48,535 nt of DNA, taken from contig JACRDO010000075.1 of the NCBI GenBank assembly GCA_016212885.1, positions 1 to 48,535 of the forward strand, given 5' to 3'. The position numbers were made by a program, and so were the translations under genes. Positions 25,317 through 33,846 of this stretch are shown piece after piece (positions within the stretch are counted from its first letter, which is position 1; every line of letters begins with the position of its first letter). The DNA comes from Elusimicrobiota bacterium (GTDB lineage Bacteria; Elusimicrobiota; Elusimicrobia; UBA1565). Below the pieces are notes generated by a model. It did not search any database, was not told where the DNA came from, and saw only the letters and a program-made list of their open reading frames with translations.

Positions 25317-25960
25317 TTCGAGAGCACGTAAAGCTCGTAAGAGGCGTTGTAGACCGAGTAGACCGAGTCCTGCACCGAGACCACGGCGGAGAGCAGGTCT
25401 TCCGTGCTGTAGCGGAAGAAGTCGTCGGCGTACCAGGTCTCCTTGCGGACCGCGTTCGCCACGGCGACCGTATCCAAGTAGAGGGTGTTGAGCTTGAGCT
25501 GGACGTTCTGGATCTGGGCGATGAGGAGGGCCGCCATCTCGGTGAGCTTGGGGTCCGGCAGGGCCTGCGAGGAGGACAGGCGCGCGCGGGCCGTCAAGTA
25601 GTAGAGGTTGTTGCGGATCTGCTCGGAGCCGCGCGAAAGGGTCGTGAAGTTGTTCTGGATGACCGCGAGGCTCGCGGAGGGGTTCTGCTGGGCGAAGGCG
25701 AACTTGAGGTTGTCGATCTGGGCCTTGGCGTAGGCCTGGATCTGCTCGATGTTGAGCGCCTGCTGGGCGACCTGGTGGGCGAGGGTCTTGACCACGTCGA
25801 GCAGGGCCGGGTCCGCGCAGACGCGGGCCGCGCGGTCCCGGGACTGGAGCAGGGCGTCGAAGAAGTAGCGCTCCTGCCAGAGCCGGGCCTCGGTGAAGAC
25901 GTTGGCCGAGGCGGGGGCCGAGCCCAAGAGGAGCGCCGCGGCGAGGAGCGCCGTTCTCAT
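25313..25960 (-). CDS. small secreted helical protein, unknown function
   Basis: 215 residues from the ATG at 25960 (MRTALLAAALLLGSAPASANV is the signal peptide; the longer frame to 26017 is rejected). The mature part is almost wholly alpha-helical with Gln/Asn-rich stretches (AHQVAQQALNIEQIQAYAKAQ, ALLIAQIQNVQLKLNTLYLD), suggesting a coiled-coil periplasmic protein. It is the first gene of the unit with nagZ and the HEAT-like protein. A TAGACT hexamer ends 7 bases before the ATG and no ribosome site is seen, hinting at a leaderless message. No family is recognised. Confidence 0.6.
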   Translation of the reverse strand: MRTALLAAALLLGSAPASANVFTEARLWQERYFFDALLQSRDRAARVCADPALLDVVKTLAHQVAQQALNIEQIQAYAKAQIDNLKFAFAQQNPSASLAVIQNNFTTLSRGSEQIRNNLYYLTARARLSSSQALPDPKLTEMAALLIAQIQNVQLKLNTLYLDTVAVANAVRKETWYADDFFRYSTEDLLSAVVSVQDSVYSVYNASYELYVLSK

Positions 25961-26010
25961 CGAGGATAGTCTAGCAGTCTGAAGGCGTGGTTGCCATACT
26001 TTCGACGGTC

Positions 26011-26039
26011 TTGACAAAAGGGCGTTTCTAGGCTATTCT
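26011..26039 (+). promoter_or_regulatory. strong promoter of the abiE operon
   Basis: A consensus TTGACA (26011-26016), a 17-bp spacer and TATTCT (26034-26039) place the transcription start at about 26046, inside the operator-like dyad that follows. Confidence 0.75.
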
Positions 26040-26042
26040 AGT

Positions 26043-26064
26043 AAAGTAGCAGAATTACTACTTT
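26043..26064. promoter_or_regulatory. operator-like dyad in the abiE leader
   Basis: AAAGTAG (26043-26049) and its exact reverse complement CTACTTT (26058-26064) flank an 8-bp spacer, directly over the predicted transcription start and ending one base before the abiEi ATG. AbiEi proteins are known to repress their own operon by binding inverted repeats, so this is the likely site. Confidence 0.6.
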
Positions 26065-26065
26065 T

Positions 26066-26677
26066 ATGAAATGGTTCGAGATCGACCGCAGGCTCGCGTG
26101 TTCGGGCTTGCGGATGTTCACGGGCCGGGAGTTCCGGCATATCGCGGGCGTCGGCGAAGTCGCGGCGAAGTTCCTGCTGATGCGCTACGCCCGGCGAGGG
26201 CTCCTGCGTCGGCTCAAGCGCGGCCTCTACGCCGCGGCGGCGAGGCCGCCGTCAAGCTGGGCCGCGGCCAACCGGGTCTACAGGCCCTCCTACATTTCGC
26301 TTGAGTCGGCGTTGTCCTATTACGGGATGATCCCTGAAACCGTATATTCGGTCACTTCGGCGACAACAAGGAGCACCCGCGAGTTCGATGTCCAAGGCAT
26401 GGGCTATGTCTATCGGACGATCAAGAAGGCCGCTTTCGCAGGCTATAGGGCGGTCGAGATCAACGGGGAGACCGTCCTTGTGGCGGAGAGGGAGAAGGCG
26501 CTGGCCGACACCCTTTACCTGGCGTTCCTGAGGAAGGAGCCCTTGAACAGCCGGCTCGATTTTTCGCTGGCGGAGCGCGGCCGGCTGCTCGCCTATCTGA
26601 AAGGCTTCAAGCATCCCGGGCTCGTGGAGCGGTTCGAGAATGATATCAAGATCCCAGATCGAAGAGCTGCGCGATAA
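26066..26677 (+). CDS. abiEi: AbiEi-type antitoxin / transcriptional repressor
   Basis: The 203-residue protein has an N-terminal winged-helix region (FTGREFRHIAGVGEVAAKFLLMRYARRGLLRRLKRGLYA) and the AbiEi C-terminal domain (YISLESALSYYGMIPETVYSVTSATTRSTREF ... VAEREKALADTLYL). In the AbiE phage-abortive system it neutralises the nucleotidyltransferase toxin AbiEii without direct contact (type IV antitoxin) and represses the operon. The frame overlaps abiEii by 38 bp. A textbook promoter and a dyad operator lie just upstream. There is no ribosome site in the ~20-nt leader; the dyad takes its place. Confidence 0.85.
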   Translation: MKWFEIDRRLACSGLRMFTGREFRHIAGVGEVAAKFLLMRYARRGLLRRLKRGLYAAAARPPSSWAAANRVYRPSYISLESALSYYGMIPETVYSVTSATTRSTREFDVQGMGYVYRTIKKAAFAGYRAVEINGETVLVAEREKALADTLYLAFLRKEPLNSRLDFSLAERGRLLAYLKGFKHPGLVERFENDIKIPDRRAAR

Positions 26678-27362
26678 GCGGCAGACGACGGAGCTGAACG
26701 TCGCCCGCGAATACGTCCAGCATCTTCTTCTTTCGGCGCTGTTCGGGGGGATCGGCGCGGAAGCGAAGCTGGCCTTCAAGGGCGGGACCGCCCTGCATCT
26801 TCTCAGGCGCAGCCCCCGGTTCTCCGAGGATTTGGACTTCACCGGCTGGGCCAAGGGGTTCCACGTCGGGGAGTGGATCAGGCTGGCTGTGCGGGAAGCC
26901 TCCAAGGCGGGCTTGGAGATCGAGTTGGCGGACTCGAAGCCGACCGGCGGCGGCTGGTTCGCCTCGACGAAGACCCGGGTGCACGAGTGGCCCGTGCGGG
27001 TCGAGTGGAACGTTTCCTTGAGGCCGGGCGGGGAGCCTAAGACCGAGATCGTGCTGGCGGCCTCGCAGCTTTGGCCTCCCTATTCGGTCAAGACCCTGCC
27101 GGTCGAGGAGACGGCGCGGGAAAAGATCGAGGCGCTGATGCGCCGCGGGGAGCCCAGGGATTTCTTCGACCTCTACTTCCTGCTCAGGGAGCGCCTCGGG
27201 ATCAGGAGCATCGCCGAGCGCAAGGGGGTCCTCATCAAGAAGACGAAGGCCCTGAGCGCGATATCCGTGGAAAGGGATTTGAAGCCGTTCCTGCCGAGAA
27301 ATCAGCGGGGGCTTCTAAGGCGGCTGCCGAAGGCGATCCTTCAGGAGCTGGAGAGGGTGTGA
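26640..27362 (+). CDS. abiEii: AbiEii-type nucleotidyltransferase toxin
   Basis: A 240-residue DNA-polymerase-beta-like nucleotidyltransferase with the AbiEii signatures LAFKGGTALHLLRR (phosphate-binding GG[S/T]), FSEDLDFTG (catalytic Asp pair) and, later, REKIEALMRRGEPRDFFDLYFLL. Related toxins (MenT) add pyrimidines to tRNA acceptor ends and halt translation. All catalytic residues seem intact, so the module is probably active. The start overlaps abiEi. Confidence 0.88.
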   Translation: MISRSQIEELRDKRQTTELNVAREYVQHLLLSALFGGIGAEAKLAFKGGTALHLLRRSPRFSEDLDFTGWAKGFHVGEWIRLAVREASKAGLEIELADSKPTGGGWFASTKTRVHEWPVRVEWNVSLRPGGEPKTEIVLAASQLWPPYSVKTLPVEETAREKIEALMRRGEPRDFFDLYFLLRERLGIRSIAERKGVLIKKTKALSAISVERDLKPFLPRNQRGLLRRLPKAILQELERV

Positions 27363-27472
27363 GCTGTCATCGCGCCTCTCTCTTCGCCTTGGGCTCGGCT
27401 TCTCATTATTCCTCGGAGCGCTGCCCGATCTGGCCCTGGGAGAGCTTCCGATTTTTAGTACCATACCTTCCC

Positions 27473-28882
27473 ATGCCTCTAAAGCTCACCTTCTTCGGCG
27501 CGGCAGGCGGGGTGACAGGCTCGCGGCATCTCCTGGAATCGGACCAGGCCCGCGTGCTCATGGACTGCGGCATGTTCCAGGGCCACCGCAAAGAGTCCAT
27601 CGAGCGCAACAAGAGCCTCCCCTTCCGGCCCTCTGAGCTCGACGCGGTCATGCTCTCCCACGCGCACATCGACCACAGCGGGGCCCTGCCGCTGTTGGCC
27701 AAGGCGGGCGCCGAGGCGTCCATCCACTGCACCCCTGCGACGCAGGAGCTCTGCGCCGTCATGATCATGGACTCCGCGCGCCTTCAGAAGAACGACGCGG
27801 AGTTCTTCAACAAGATCCACCGGAACAGCGGGCAACGCATCGAGCCCCTCTACACCGAGGAGGACGCGGAGAAGGTCCTCGCGAACTTCAAGCCGCACGA
27901 CTACGCGGCGGAATTCTCGCCGGCCAAGGGCGTCAGCGCAAGGTTCCTCAACGCCGGCCACGTGCTCGGCTCCGCCATGGTCCAAGTCGACGCGCAGACG
28001 AGCCGCGGCCCGCGCCGGATCCTGTTCAGCGGGGACCTCGGGCGCAGGAAGTCCCTGCTCATGCATGCGCCTGAGCCGCCGGCCGGGGTGGATGCCCTGC
28101 TCATCGAGTCCACCTACGGCGGCCGCTTCCATGAGGACGTTTCAGACGCCGAGGGCAAGCTCGCGGCCGCCATCCGGCGCTGCGCCGCTGAAAAGGGGAA
28201 AATCCTCATCCCGAGCTTCGCCCTGGAGCGGACCCAGGAGATCGTCTTCATCATCGAGAAGCTGCGCAGGGAGAACGCCGTCCCCAAGATCCCCGTCTAT
28301 ATCGACAGCCCCATGGCGGTCAACATCACCGAGGTGTTCAACCGGCATCTGGGAGGCTTCTGCTTCGACGACGAATTCAAGGCGTACGCGGCCAAGGAAG
28401 GCGATCCCTTCGGGTTCGAGTCCCTCAAGTACGTGCGCGGCAGCGAGGAGTCCAAGAAGCTCAACGACATGGACGGGCCCATGGTGATCGTCTCCGCCTC
28501 GGGGATGTGCGAGGGCGGCCGCATCCTGCACCACCTGCGCAACAACATCGACAAGGAGACGACCGCCATCCTCATCGTCGGCTACCAGGCGGAGGGCACC
28601 CTCGGCCGGGCCCTGGCCGATGGGGTGAAGACGGTGAAGATCTTCGGCTTGGAGCACGAGGTCTGGGCCCGCGTGGAGACGATGCACTTCTTCTCCTCCC
28701 ACGCGGACCAGGGCGACATCCTGGATTTCATCGGCCGGCTCTCGCCGCGGCCGCGGAGCATCTTCCTCGTCCACGGCGACGGCCGGGAGCGCCGGGCCCT
28801 GGCCGAGAAGCTCGTATCGCAGGGCATCGGCGGCGTGGAATGTCCGGAGTTCGGCCAGACCTTCGAGCTGGAGGCCCCATGA
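27473..28882 (+). CDS. beta-CASP metallo-beta-lactamase-fold ribonuclease
   Basis: The ATG at 27473 gives a 469-residue protein starting MPLKLTFFGAAGGVTGS, typical for the family; upstream codons belong to a shadow frame. Motifs: SHAHIDHSGALP (zinc site HxHxDH), GHVLGSAM, FSGDLGR, the beta-CASP Glu in LLIESTYGGRFHE, SASGMCEGGR, SSHADQGD and LVHGD near the end. It belongs to the CPSF73-like/YsiA group of RNA-processing exonucleases. It is followed by ATGA overlap with a lipoprotein gene. Its own leader has no clear ribosome site. Confidence 0.9.
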   Translation: MPLKLTFFGAAGGVTGSRHLLESDQARVLMDCGMFQGHRKESIERNKSLPFRPSELDAVMLSHAHIDHSGALPLLAKAGAEASIHCTPATQELCAVMIMDSARLQKNDAEFFNKIHRNSGQRIEPLYTEEDAEKVLANFKPHDYAAEFSPAKGVSARFLNAGHVLGSAMVQVDAQTSRGPRRILFSGDLGRRKSLLMHAPEPPAGVDALLIESTYGGRFHEDVSDAEGKLAAAIRRCAAEKGKILIPSFALERTQEIVFIIEKLRRENAVPKIPVYIDSPMAVNITEVFNRHLGGFCFDDEFKAYAAKEGDPFGFESLKYVRGSEESKKLNDMDGPMVIVSASGMCEGGRILHHLRNNIDKETTAILIVGYQAEGTLGRALADGVKTVKIFGLEHEVWARVETMHFFSSHADQGDILDFIGRLSPRPRSIFLVHGDGRERRALAEKLVSQGIGGVECPEFGQTFELEAP

Positions 28883-29274
28883 AGACCGCTTCAGCCGTTC
28901 TCGCCTTCGCCGCGGCCCTCTGGGCCTGCGGCTGCGCGCCGAGGGCCTATACGGGCCGGAAGCTCCCGGCGGACAAGGTCTGCCTGCTCGAGGGCGGCCC
29001 CAACAGGGTCGTTTCCGCGGTGGACGGCAAGCACATCGCAAGCCGGTGCCTCTTCGCGACCGGCGACGAAGGGGTCGAGGCCCTTCCTGGCCGGCATGCC
29101 GTGACCTACGCCTCCACCGGCTCCGAGGAGCCTTTCTCCCTCTCTTTCCTGTGCCAGCCGGGCCACCGCTACCGCCTCAAGGCCGGCGAGCTCAACGCAG
29201 GGCTCTACGGCTCCCGCAAGGTCTTCATGGTGGAGGACGCCGGCACGATGGAGATCGTGGCCGCGCAGAAGTAG
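28879..29274 (+). CDS. small probable lipoprotein
   Basis: Starts by ATGA overlap with the ribonuclease gene. The 131-residue product begins with a signal sequence (MKTASAVLAFAAALWACGCAP); the Cys in LWAC or the one two residues later could be lipidated, though neither lipobox is perfect. The mature part, with RHAVTYASTGSEEPFSLSF and CQPGHRYRLKAGELN, resembles small beta-sandwich proteins that carry a GHxYxLxA element. The function is unknown; coupling to an RNase gene is probably incidental. Confidence 0.65.
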   Translation: MKTASAVLAFAAALWACGCAPRAYTGRKLPADKVCLLEGGPNRVVSAVDGKHIASRCLFATGDEGVEALPGRHAVTYASTGSEEPFSLSFLCQPGHRYRLKAGELNAGLYGSRKVFMVEDAGTMEIVAAQK

Positions 29275-29283
29275 GCTTCCCCC

Positions 29284-31572
29284 ATGCCCGACGTCCCCCC
29301 GGCCCCCGGCCTCCAGCCTCCCGGACAAGAAGGAGCCGCGGAGCGCCTCAAAAAGCTCCGAGACGCGGGCGAGGACTATCTCAAGGAAGCCCACTCCCGC
29401 CTGGAGGAGGCCCAGCAGAGGCTTCTGGAGGCGGGCAAGGAGGCGCCGGTCCGCATCCGCCGCGAGCTCGAAGTCCTCAACCGGCGCCTCGCCGAGGCGA
29501 AGCAGGAATCCGAGCGCCATGCCGGCTCCTTCAGGGAGAAGTTCCTCTCCGGGGTCCCGAGCGAGGAGGAGTTCCGCGCGCACCTGGTCATGCTGGACAT
29601 GGAGTACTCCAGCCGGATGCGCATCGCGGAGGAAGGGCTCCGCCTGCTGATGGAGTACCTCGAAGAGCATCTGGGCGGCGTCGGGCGGAAAGTGAGCGGG
29701 CTTTGCCAGGAGGCCGTGGAGATCCTGGGGAACAAGGTCTATCCTGTCCACGCCGAACTGCTCGACTTCCTCCGCGGCAGGGACGAGATCGAAGCGGAGT
29801 GGAAGAGGAAGCTTGAAGCCGATGAGTCCGGGCACCAGCGCGCGCTGGCCGCGGAGCGCTCGCGCGCGGAGCATGACCTGAAGGCGGAGAGGGACATGCG
29901 CTCGATGAAGGCGGCCGAGGCCGAGAAGCTGAGTCAGGAGCGCGATGCGGAGCGCAGGCGCCTGGAGCAGGAGATCAAGGGGGAAAGGGATCTGCGCTCC
30001 AAGGAAGCGGCCGAGTGCGAAAGGCTGAGGCAGGAGCTCGAGGCCGGAAGAAGAGCCCGCGCGGCCCTGGAGGAGAGGCTCAAGGCCCTGGAGGGCGAGC
30101 GCCGTTCCGCTGAGAAGCGCGCGCAGGAAGCGGAGTCCGCCGCGGCCGCGCTCAAGGGCCGGCTTGAGGAAGCGGCGGAGTCGGCCCGGCGCTCCGAGGT
30201 TGCCCTTGGCAAGGAGAGCCGCCTGCGCGGGATTGAGTCGAGACAGCGCGAGGTGGCCGAGCAGAAGCTTCAAGCCCTCCAGGATCAGCGCGCGCGGGAA
30301 TGCACCGAACGCGACAAGCTCAAGGTTGAGCTCGAGACGGAGCGGAGGCTGAGGATCCAGGAGGCCTCCGAGCGCAAAGGGCTTCAGGAGACGCTTCGGG
30401 CCGCTGAGAAGCGCCTTCGGGAGCTGGAATCCGCCCAGAACGCCCTGCAGGGCCTGCTCGCGGAGGCCGAAGGATCGGCGCAGCGCGCCGAGCGGGCTTT
30501 GGAATCCGAGCGCCAGATCCGCGCGGAGGAGGCCGAGGGCCGGGCGAACTCCCAGGACGGCTTTGAGAAAGAGCGCAAGCAGCGCGAGCGGCTGGAGGAT
30601 GAGCTTAGGTCGCTGCGGGACATGCGCGCAAGGGAGTCCTCCGAGCGAGATCGACTCGAGCGGGAATTGAAAGAGGAGCGCTCCCAGCGGGCGAAAGAGG
30701 CCTTCGAGCGGGAATGGATGGAGCAGGGCTCCGCGGCTGAGCGGCAATCCAAGGAGGAGCAGGCCCTGCGGGCTCGGCTGGCCGAATCCCAGAAGGAGGT
30801 CCTGGCGCTTGGCGAGAAGCTCGAGTACCTGCAGAAGAGCGCGGCCCCTGCGCCGGGCCGTGCGGCTATGGAGCACGGCTCTACCGCACGGCCCCCGGCT
30901 TCCAGTAGCGCCAGTGGCCCGAGCGCCGCGCCCGCCGCCCAGGCGCAGGATTCGGATGAGCGCAAGCTGCTGGAGCTTCTGCGGGACATGAAGGCGAAGG
31001 ATGAAGAGATCCGGCGCCTGCAGAAGCGCTTCGAGATTTCCGCCAAAGAGGCCGAAGAGAAGGTCGGGAAATCGGAGTCGGCCCTGCGTACGCGGCTCGA
31101 TGAGGCCCAGGGCCGGCTCAAAGAAGCCGTGTCGGAGCGCGAGCGCGCGATGAAGGCCGCCCAGCAGGCGGAGAAATCCTTCCGGGCCCTCCGCGCGCGG
31201 CTGAGCGACGCGGAGAAGAAGCTCAAAGAGGCTCAATTCGCCCAGCGCAACGCGGAGGAGGCCGCGCGGCTCAACGACAAGGAATGCGTTTCCCTCCGGG
31301 ACGAGCTCAAGGCCCTGAAGAGGCGCCTGGGCGAAGAGGAGCGCCGGGAGCGGGCGGAGTCCCAAGGCTGGAAGGCGGAGCGGGAGACCCTGCTCGAGAA
31401 GGCCGCCCTGCTCCAGGCCGAGATATCCCGCCTGAGGATCGCGCATGACCAGGGCGAGCGCGCTTGGCAGCAGACCTTGGCCCGCCAGGACAAGGAGCGG
31501 CTGGAGGAAATCTTCAGGCTCCGAGCCGATATCCAGAAGCTGAAGGCCCGCCTCAATCTGCCGGGGTCCTGA
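29284..31572 (+). CDS. long coiled-coil protein
   Basis: 762 residues, nearly all heptad-repeat coiled coil rich in Glu, Arg, Ala and Lys. An N-terminal ~130-residue head (EEFRAHLVMLDMEYSSRMRIAEE...) precedes a rod made of related blocks of the form ERDxRxxEAxExxxLxxELexE (seen near residues 200-260, 340-370 and 445-480). A Ser/Pro/Ala-rich hinge near 520-555 separates a second rod. No membrane segment or signal peptide is found, so it is cytoplasmic: filament-forming, SMC-like without ATPase heads, or a scaffold. A complementary 897-codon open frame on the other strand is a by-product of its codon bias. No family name can be given. Confidence 0.75.
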   Translation: MPDVPPAPGLQPPGQEGAAERLKKLRDAGEDYLKEAHSRLEEAQQRLLEAGKEAPVRIRRELEVLNRRLAEAKQESERHAGSFREKFLSGVPSEEEFRAHLVMLDMEYSSRMRIAEEGLRLLMEYLEEHLGGVGRKVSGLCQEAVEILGNKVYPVHAELLDFLRGRDEIEAEWKRKLEADESGHQRALAAERSRAEHDLKAERDMRSMKAAEAEKLSQERDAERRRLEQEIKGERDLRSKEAAECERLRQELEAGRRARAALEERLKALEGERRSAEKRAQEAESAAAALKGRLEEAAESARRSEVALGKESRLRGIESRQREVAEQKLQALQDQRARECTERDKLKVELETERRLRIQEASERKGLQETLRAAEKRLRELESAQNALQGLLAEAEGSAQRAERALESERQIRAEEAEGRANSQDGFEKERKQRERLEDELRSLRDMRARESSERDRLERELKEERSQRAKEAFEREWMEQGSAAERQSKEEQALRARLAESQKEVLALGEKLEYLQKSAAPAPGRAAMEHGSTARPPASSSASGPSAAPAAQAQDSDERKLLELLRDMKAKDEEIRRLQKRFEISAKEAEEKVGKSESALRTRLDEAQGRLKEAVSERERAMKAAQQAEKSFRALRARLSDAEKKLKEAQFAQRNAEEAARLNDKECVSLRDELKALKRRLGEEERRERAESQGWKAERETLLEKAALLQAEISRLRIAHDQGERAWQQTLARQDKERLEEIFRLRADIQKLKARLNLPGS

Positions 31573-31627
31573 ATTTGACGGCATGCCGGCCGCCGCGGAC
31601 GCGCTCTCCGTGATGAGCGTCCTTGCC

Positions 31628-31656
31628 TTGACTTGAAAGAGGGGCTTTGTTATCGT
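31628..31656 (+). promoter_or_regulatory. promoter of dnaX-recR
   Basis: TTGACT (31628-31633) and TATCGT (31651-31656) with a 17-bp spacer predict a start near 31663, about 9 bases before the dnaX ATG, again without room for a ribosome site. Confidence 0.5.
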
Positions 31657-31671
31657 GAGAACACACCGCCC

Positions 31672-33261
31672 ATGAAAAAATCACCGCATCTCGCGCTCGC
31701 GCTCAAGCACCGCCCGCAGCTCTTCGAGGAGATCGCGGCCCAGGAGTCCGTCTCCACGACGCTCCAGAACGCCGTCGAATCGGGCCGCATCGCCCACGCC
31801 TACCTCTTCTTCGGCCCCAAGGGCATCGGGAAGACCACGACCGCCCGCATCCTGGCCAAGGCGCTCAACTGCAAGGACGGGCCTACGCCCAAGCCCTGCG
31901 GCAAGTGCCCGGCCTGCGCGGAGATCGCGGCCGGCTCCTGCATCGACGTGCTCGAGCTCGACGCGGCCAGCCACACCCAGGTCGACAAGATCCGGGAGAT
32001 GATCATCGAGACCATCGCGCTCGCGCCGAGCCGGGACCGCTACAAGGTCTTCATCATCGACGAAGTCCACATGCTTTCGGGCGGCTCCTTCAACGCCCTG
32101 CTCAAGACCATCGAGGAGCCGCCGCCGCACGCCGTCTTCATCCTGGCCACCACCGAGCTCGCGAAAATCCCGGGCACCATCCTCTCGCGCTGCCAGCGCT
32201 TCCGCTTCCGCCCGCCGAGCCGCGAGGCCATCGCGACGTACCTCCAGCGCATCGCGCAGATGGAGAAGCTTGCGGTCGAGCCCGAGGCCCTCTCCCTGCT
32301 CGCCCGCGCGGCCGGCGGGGCGCTCCGGGACGCGATCAGCCTGCTCGAGCAGGCGGCCTCCTTCGCGGACGGCAAGGTGACGCGCGAGAAGGCCGCTGAC
32401 CTCCTGGGCATGCTGCCGGAGGAGATGGCCCTCGGCTTCGCGAAAGCCGTCCTGGAAAAGGACTCCAAAGCCCTCTGCGGCTGGCTCGACGTGTTGACGG
32501 CCGAAGGCTTCGACCCCTCCCAGCTCCTGCGCGACCTGCGCGAGCGCTTCCAAGAGCTGTATCTGGATCTGCTCGGCGCGAGGAAGTTGGAGGACCCCGG
32601 CTGGAAAAGCCTCGGCGAGGGCCGCTCCCCGGAAACGTTCTCGTTTCTCATCAAGCGCCTCAACCGCGCCCTGGAGGAGATCCGCCAATCCGATAACCCG
32701 CAGGTCGCCTTCGAGCTAGGGCTCTTCAGCCTGCTCGAGGCGCCCTACGACCTGGTCCAGTGGGTCGCAAGGCTAGAGGCGCTCGAGAAGCGCCTGGGGG
32801 CGGCTCCGCAGATCGAGCGCAAAGGCCACGGCTGCGCCGCCCCCGCTCCCGCGGAGGCCGTCAGGGACAGTGCGCCGACGAAGGCGGCTCAGGCCGCGGG
32901 AGAGGCCTGGCCGGAATTCCTGCGTCGGCTCCATGACGCGAAGCCGGCCTTGGGCCACGCGTTCGACTCGGCGCGCCTGGCCTCGAGCGAAGGCGGGGAA
33001 TGGCGCGTTGTCTTCGACAACGGCTTCAAGCTCGAGCGGGCGAAGAAGGAGCAGCCTTTCCTGGAGCAGCAGCTCTCCTCCGCTGCGGGGCGCGCGCTTA
33101 AGCTCAAGTTCGAGGTCGCGCAGGCGCCGCCGCGCAAGCCGGCCGAAAAGGAGGAGGAGGTCTGGCTGGACACCTCTTCGCCCGAGGCTCCCGCCGACCA
33201 GGGCATCAAGCTGCTGCTCGAGAAGTTCGGCGGGCGGATCCGGCAGGCGAAGAAGAAGTGA
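31672..33261 (+). CDS. dnaX: DNA polymerase III subunit gamma/tau
   Basis: The clamp-loader ATPase that loads the sliding clamp at the replication fork. The 529-residue protein has Walker A GPKGIGKTTTA, the zinc knuckle CGKCPACAEIAAGSC, Walker B VFIIDEVHML, the SRC-type arginine finger LSRCQRFRFR and a C-terminal tau-like region. The ATG at 31672 fits the family start; TTG at 31633 overlaps the -35 hexamer and is rejected. No slippery A-run with a frameshift signal was noticed. The end overlaps recR as GTGA. The ybaB gene that commonly sits between dnaX and recR is absent. Confidence 0.95.
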   Translation: MKKSPHLALALKHRPQLFEEIAAQESVSTTLQNAVESGRIAHAYLFFGPKGIGKTTTARILAKALNCKDGPTPKPCGKCPACAEIAAGSCIDVLELDAASHTQVDKIREMIIETIALAPSRDRYKVFIIDEVHMLSGGSFNALLKTIEEPPPHAVFILATTELAKIPGTILSRCQRFRFRPPSREAIATYLQRIAQMEKLAVEPEALSLLARAAGGALRDAISLLEQAASFADGKVTREKAADLLGMLPEEMALGFAKAVLEKDSKALCGWLDVLTAEGFDPSQLLRDLRERFQELYLDLLGARKLEDPGWKSLGEGRSPETFSFLIKRLNRALEEIRQSDNPQVAFELGLFSLLEAPYDLVQWVARLEALEKRLGAAPQIERKGHGCAAPAPAEAVRDSAPTKAAQAAGEAWPEFLRRLHDAKPALGHAFDSARLASSEGGEWRVVFDNGFKLERAKKEQPFLEQQLSSAAGRALKLKFEVAQAPPRKPAEKEEEVWLDTSSPEAPADQGIKLLLEKFGGRIRQAKKK

Positions 33262-33845
33262 AGAGCTTCAACCGGCTCGTCTTGGCCCTAAGGCGCCTGC
33301 CCGGAGTCGGGCCCAAGCAGGCCGAGCGGCTCGCCATCCACATCATCCGCTCCCCGGTCTCCGAGGCCGAGGCGCTCTCGGAGGCGATCCGGGAAGCCAA
33401 GAGCCGCGTACATTCCTGCGCGGTCTGCATGAACTACACCGAGTCGGAGCGCTGCTCGCTCTGCGAGGATCCCGCGCGCGACCGGGGGATGATCTGCGTG
33501 GTCGAACAGCCCGCGGACGTGACCGCTTTGGAGCGCTCGCGCGCCTTCAAGGGGCTCTACCACGTCCTGCACGGGCAGATCGCCCCGCTCTCGGGCATCG
33601 GGCCCGAGGCCCTGCGCATCGGGGAGTTGCTCGCGCGCGTGAAGGCCGGCGGCGTGCGGGAAGTCATCCTGGCGACTGACCCCGATACCGAGGGGGAGGC
33701 CACGGCCCTCTACCTCCACCAGCTTCTCAAAGCCTGCCCGGTCAAGGTCACGCGCATCGCCCAAGGGGTGCCGCTCGGCGGGGACCTGGACTACTTAGAC
33801 GAGCAGACCCTCTCCTGCGCGCTCAACAGCAGACGAGAAATCTAA
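33258..33845 (+). CDS. recR: recombination mediator RecR
   Basis: Works with RecO and RecF to load RecA on gapped DNA. The 195-residue protein starts at GTG within the dnaX stop (GTGA). It shows the N-terminal helix-hairpin-helix (RRLPGVGPKQAERLA), a four-Cys zinc finger (CAVCMNYTESERCSLC), a Toprim domain (ICVVEQPADVTALERS ... ILATDPDTEGEATALYL) and the C-terminal Walker-B-like QGVPLGGDLDYLD. It converges with the NadR-like gene; the stops are one base apart. Confidence 0.95.
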   Translation: MKSFNRLVLALRRLPGVGPKQAERLAIHIIRSPVSEAEALSEAIREAKSRVHSCAVCMNYTESERCSLCEDPARDRGMICVVEQPADVTALERSRAFKGLYHVLHGQIAPLSGIGPEALRIGELLARVKAGGVREVILATDPDTEGEATALYLHQLLKACPVKVTRIAQGVPLGGDLDYLDEQTLSCALNSRREI

Positions 33846-33846
33846 A

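Noticed and set aside
28891-31584. 897-codon open frame on the minus strand, opposite the coiled-coil gene
   Set aside because: Its Leu/Gly/Ala-rich product mirrors the Glu/Arg/Lys-rich coiled coil codon by codon. No start context or family pattern is seen; it is a by-product of high-GC codon bias.
31572-31630. Possible terminator hairpin after the coiled-coil gene (GGACGCGCTC ... GAGCGTCC)
   Set aside because: The stem has a bulge and no T-run follows; it overlaps the dnaX promoter region. Not strong enough to call.
31681-32688. 335-codon minus-strand frame opposite dnaX
   Set aside because: dnaX on the plus strand carries all family motifs, and the antisense frame has none.
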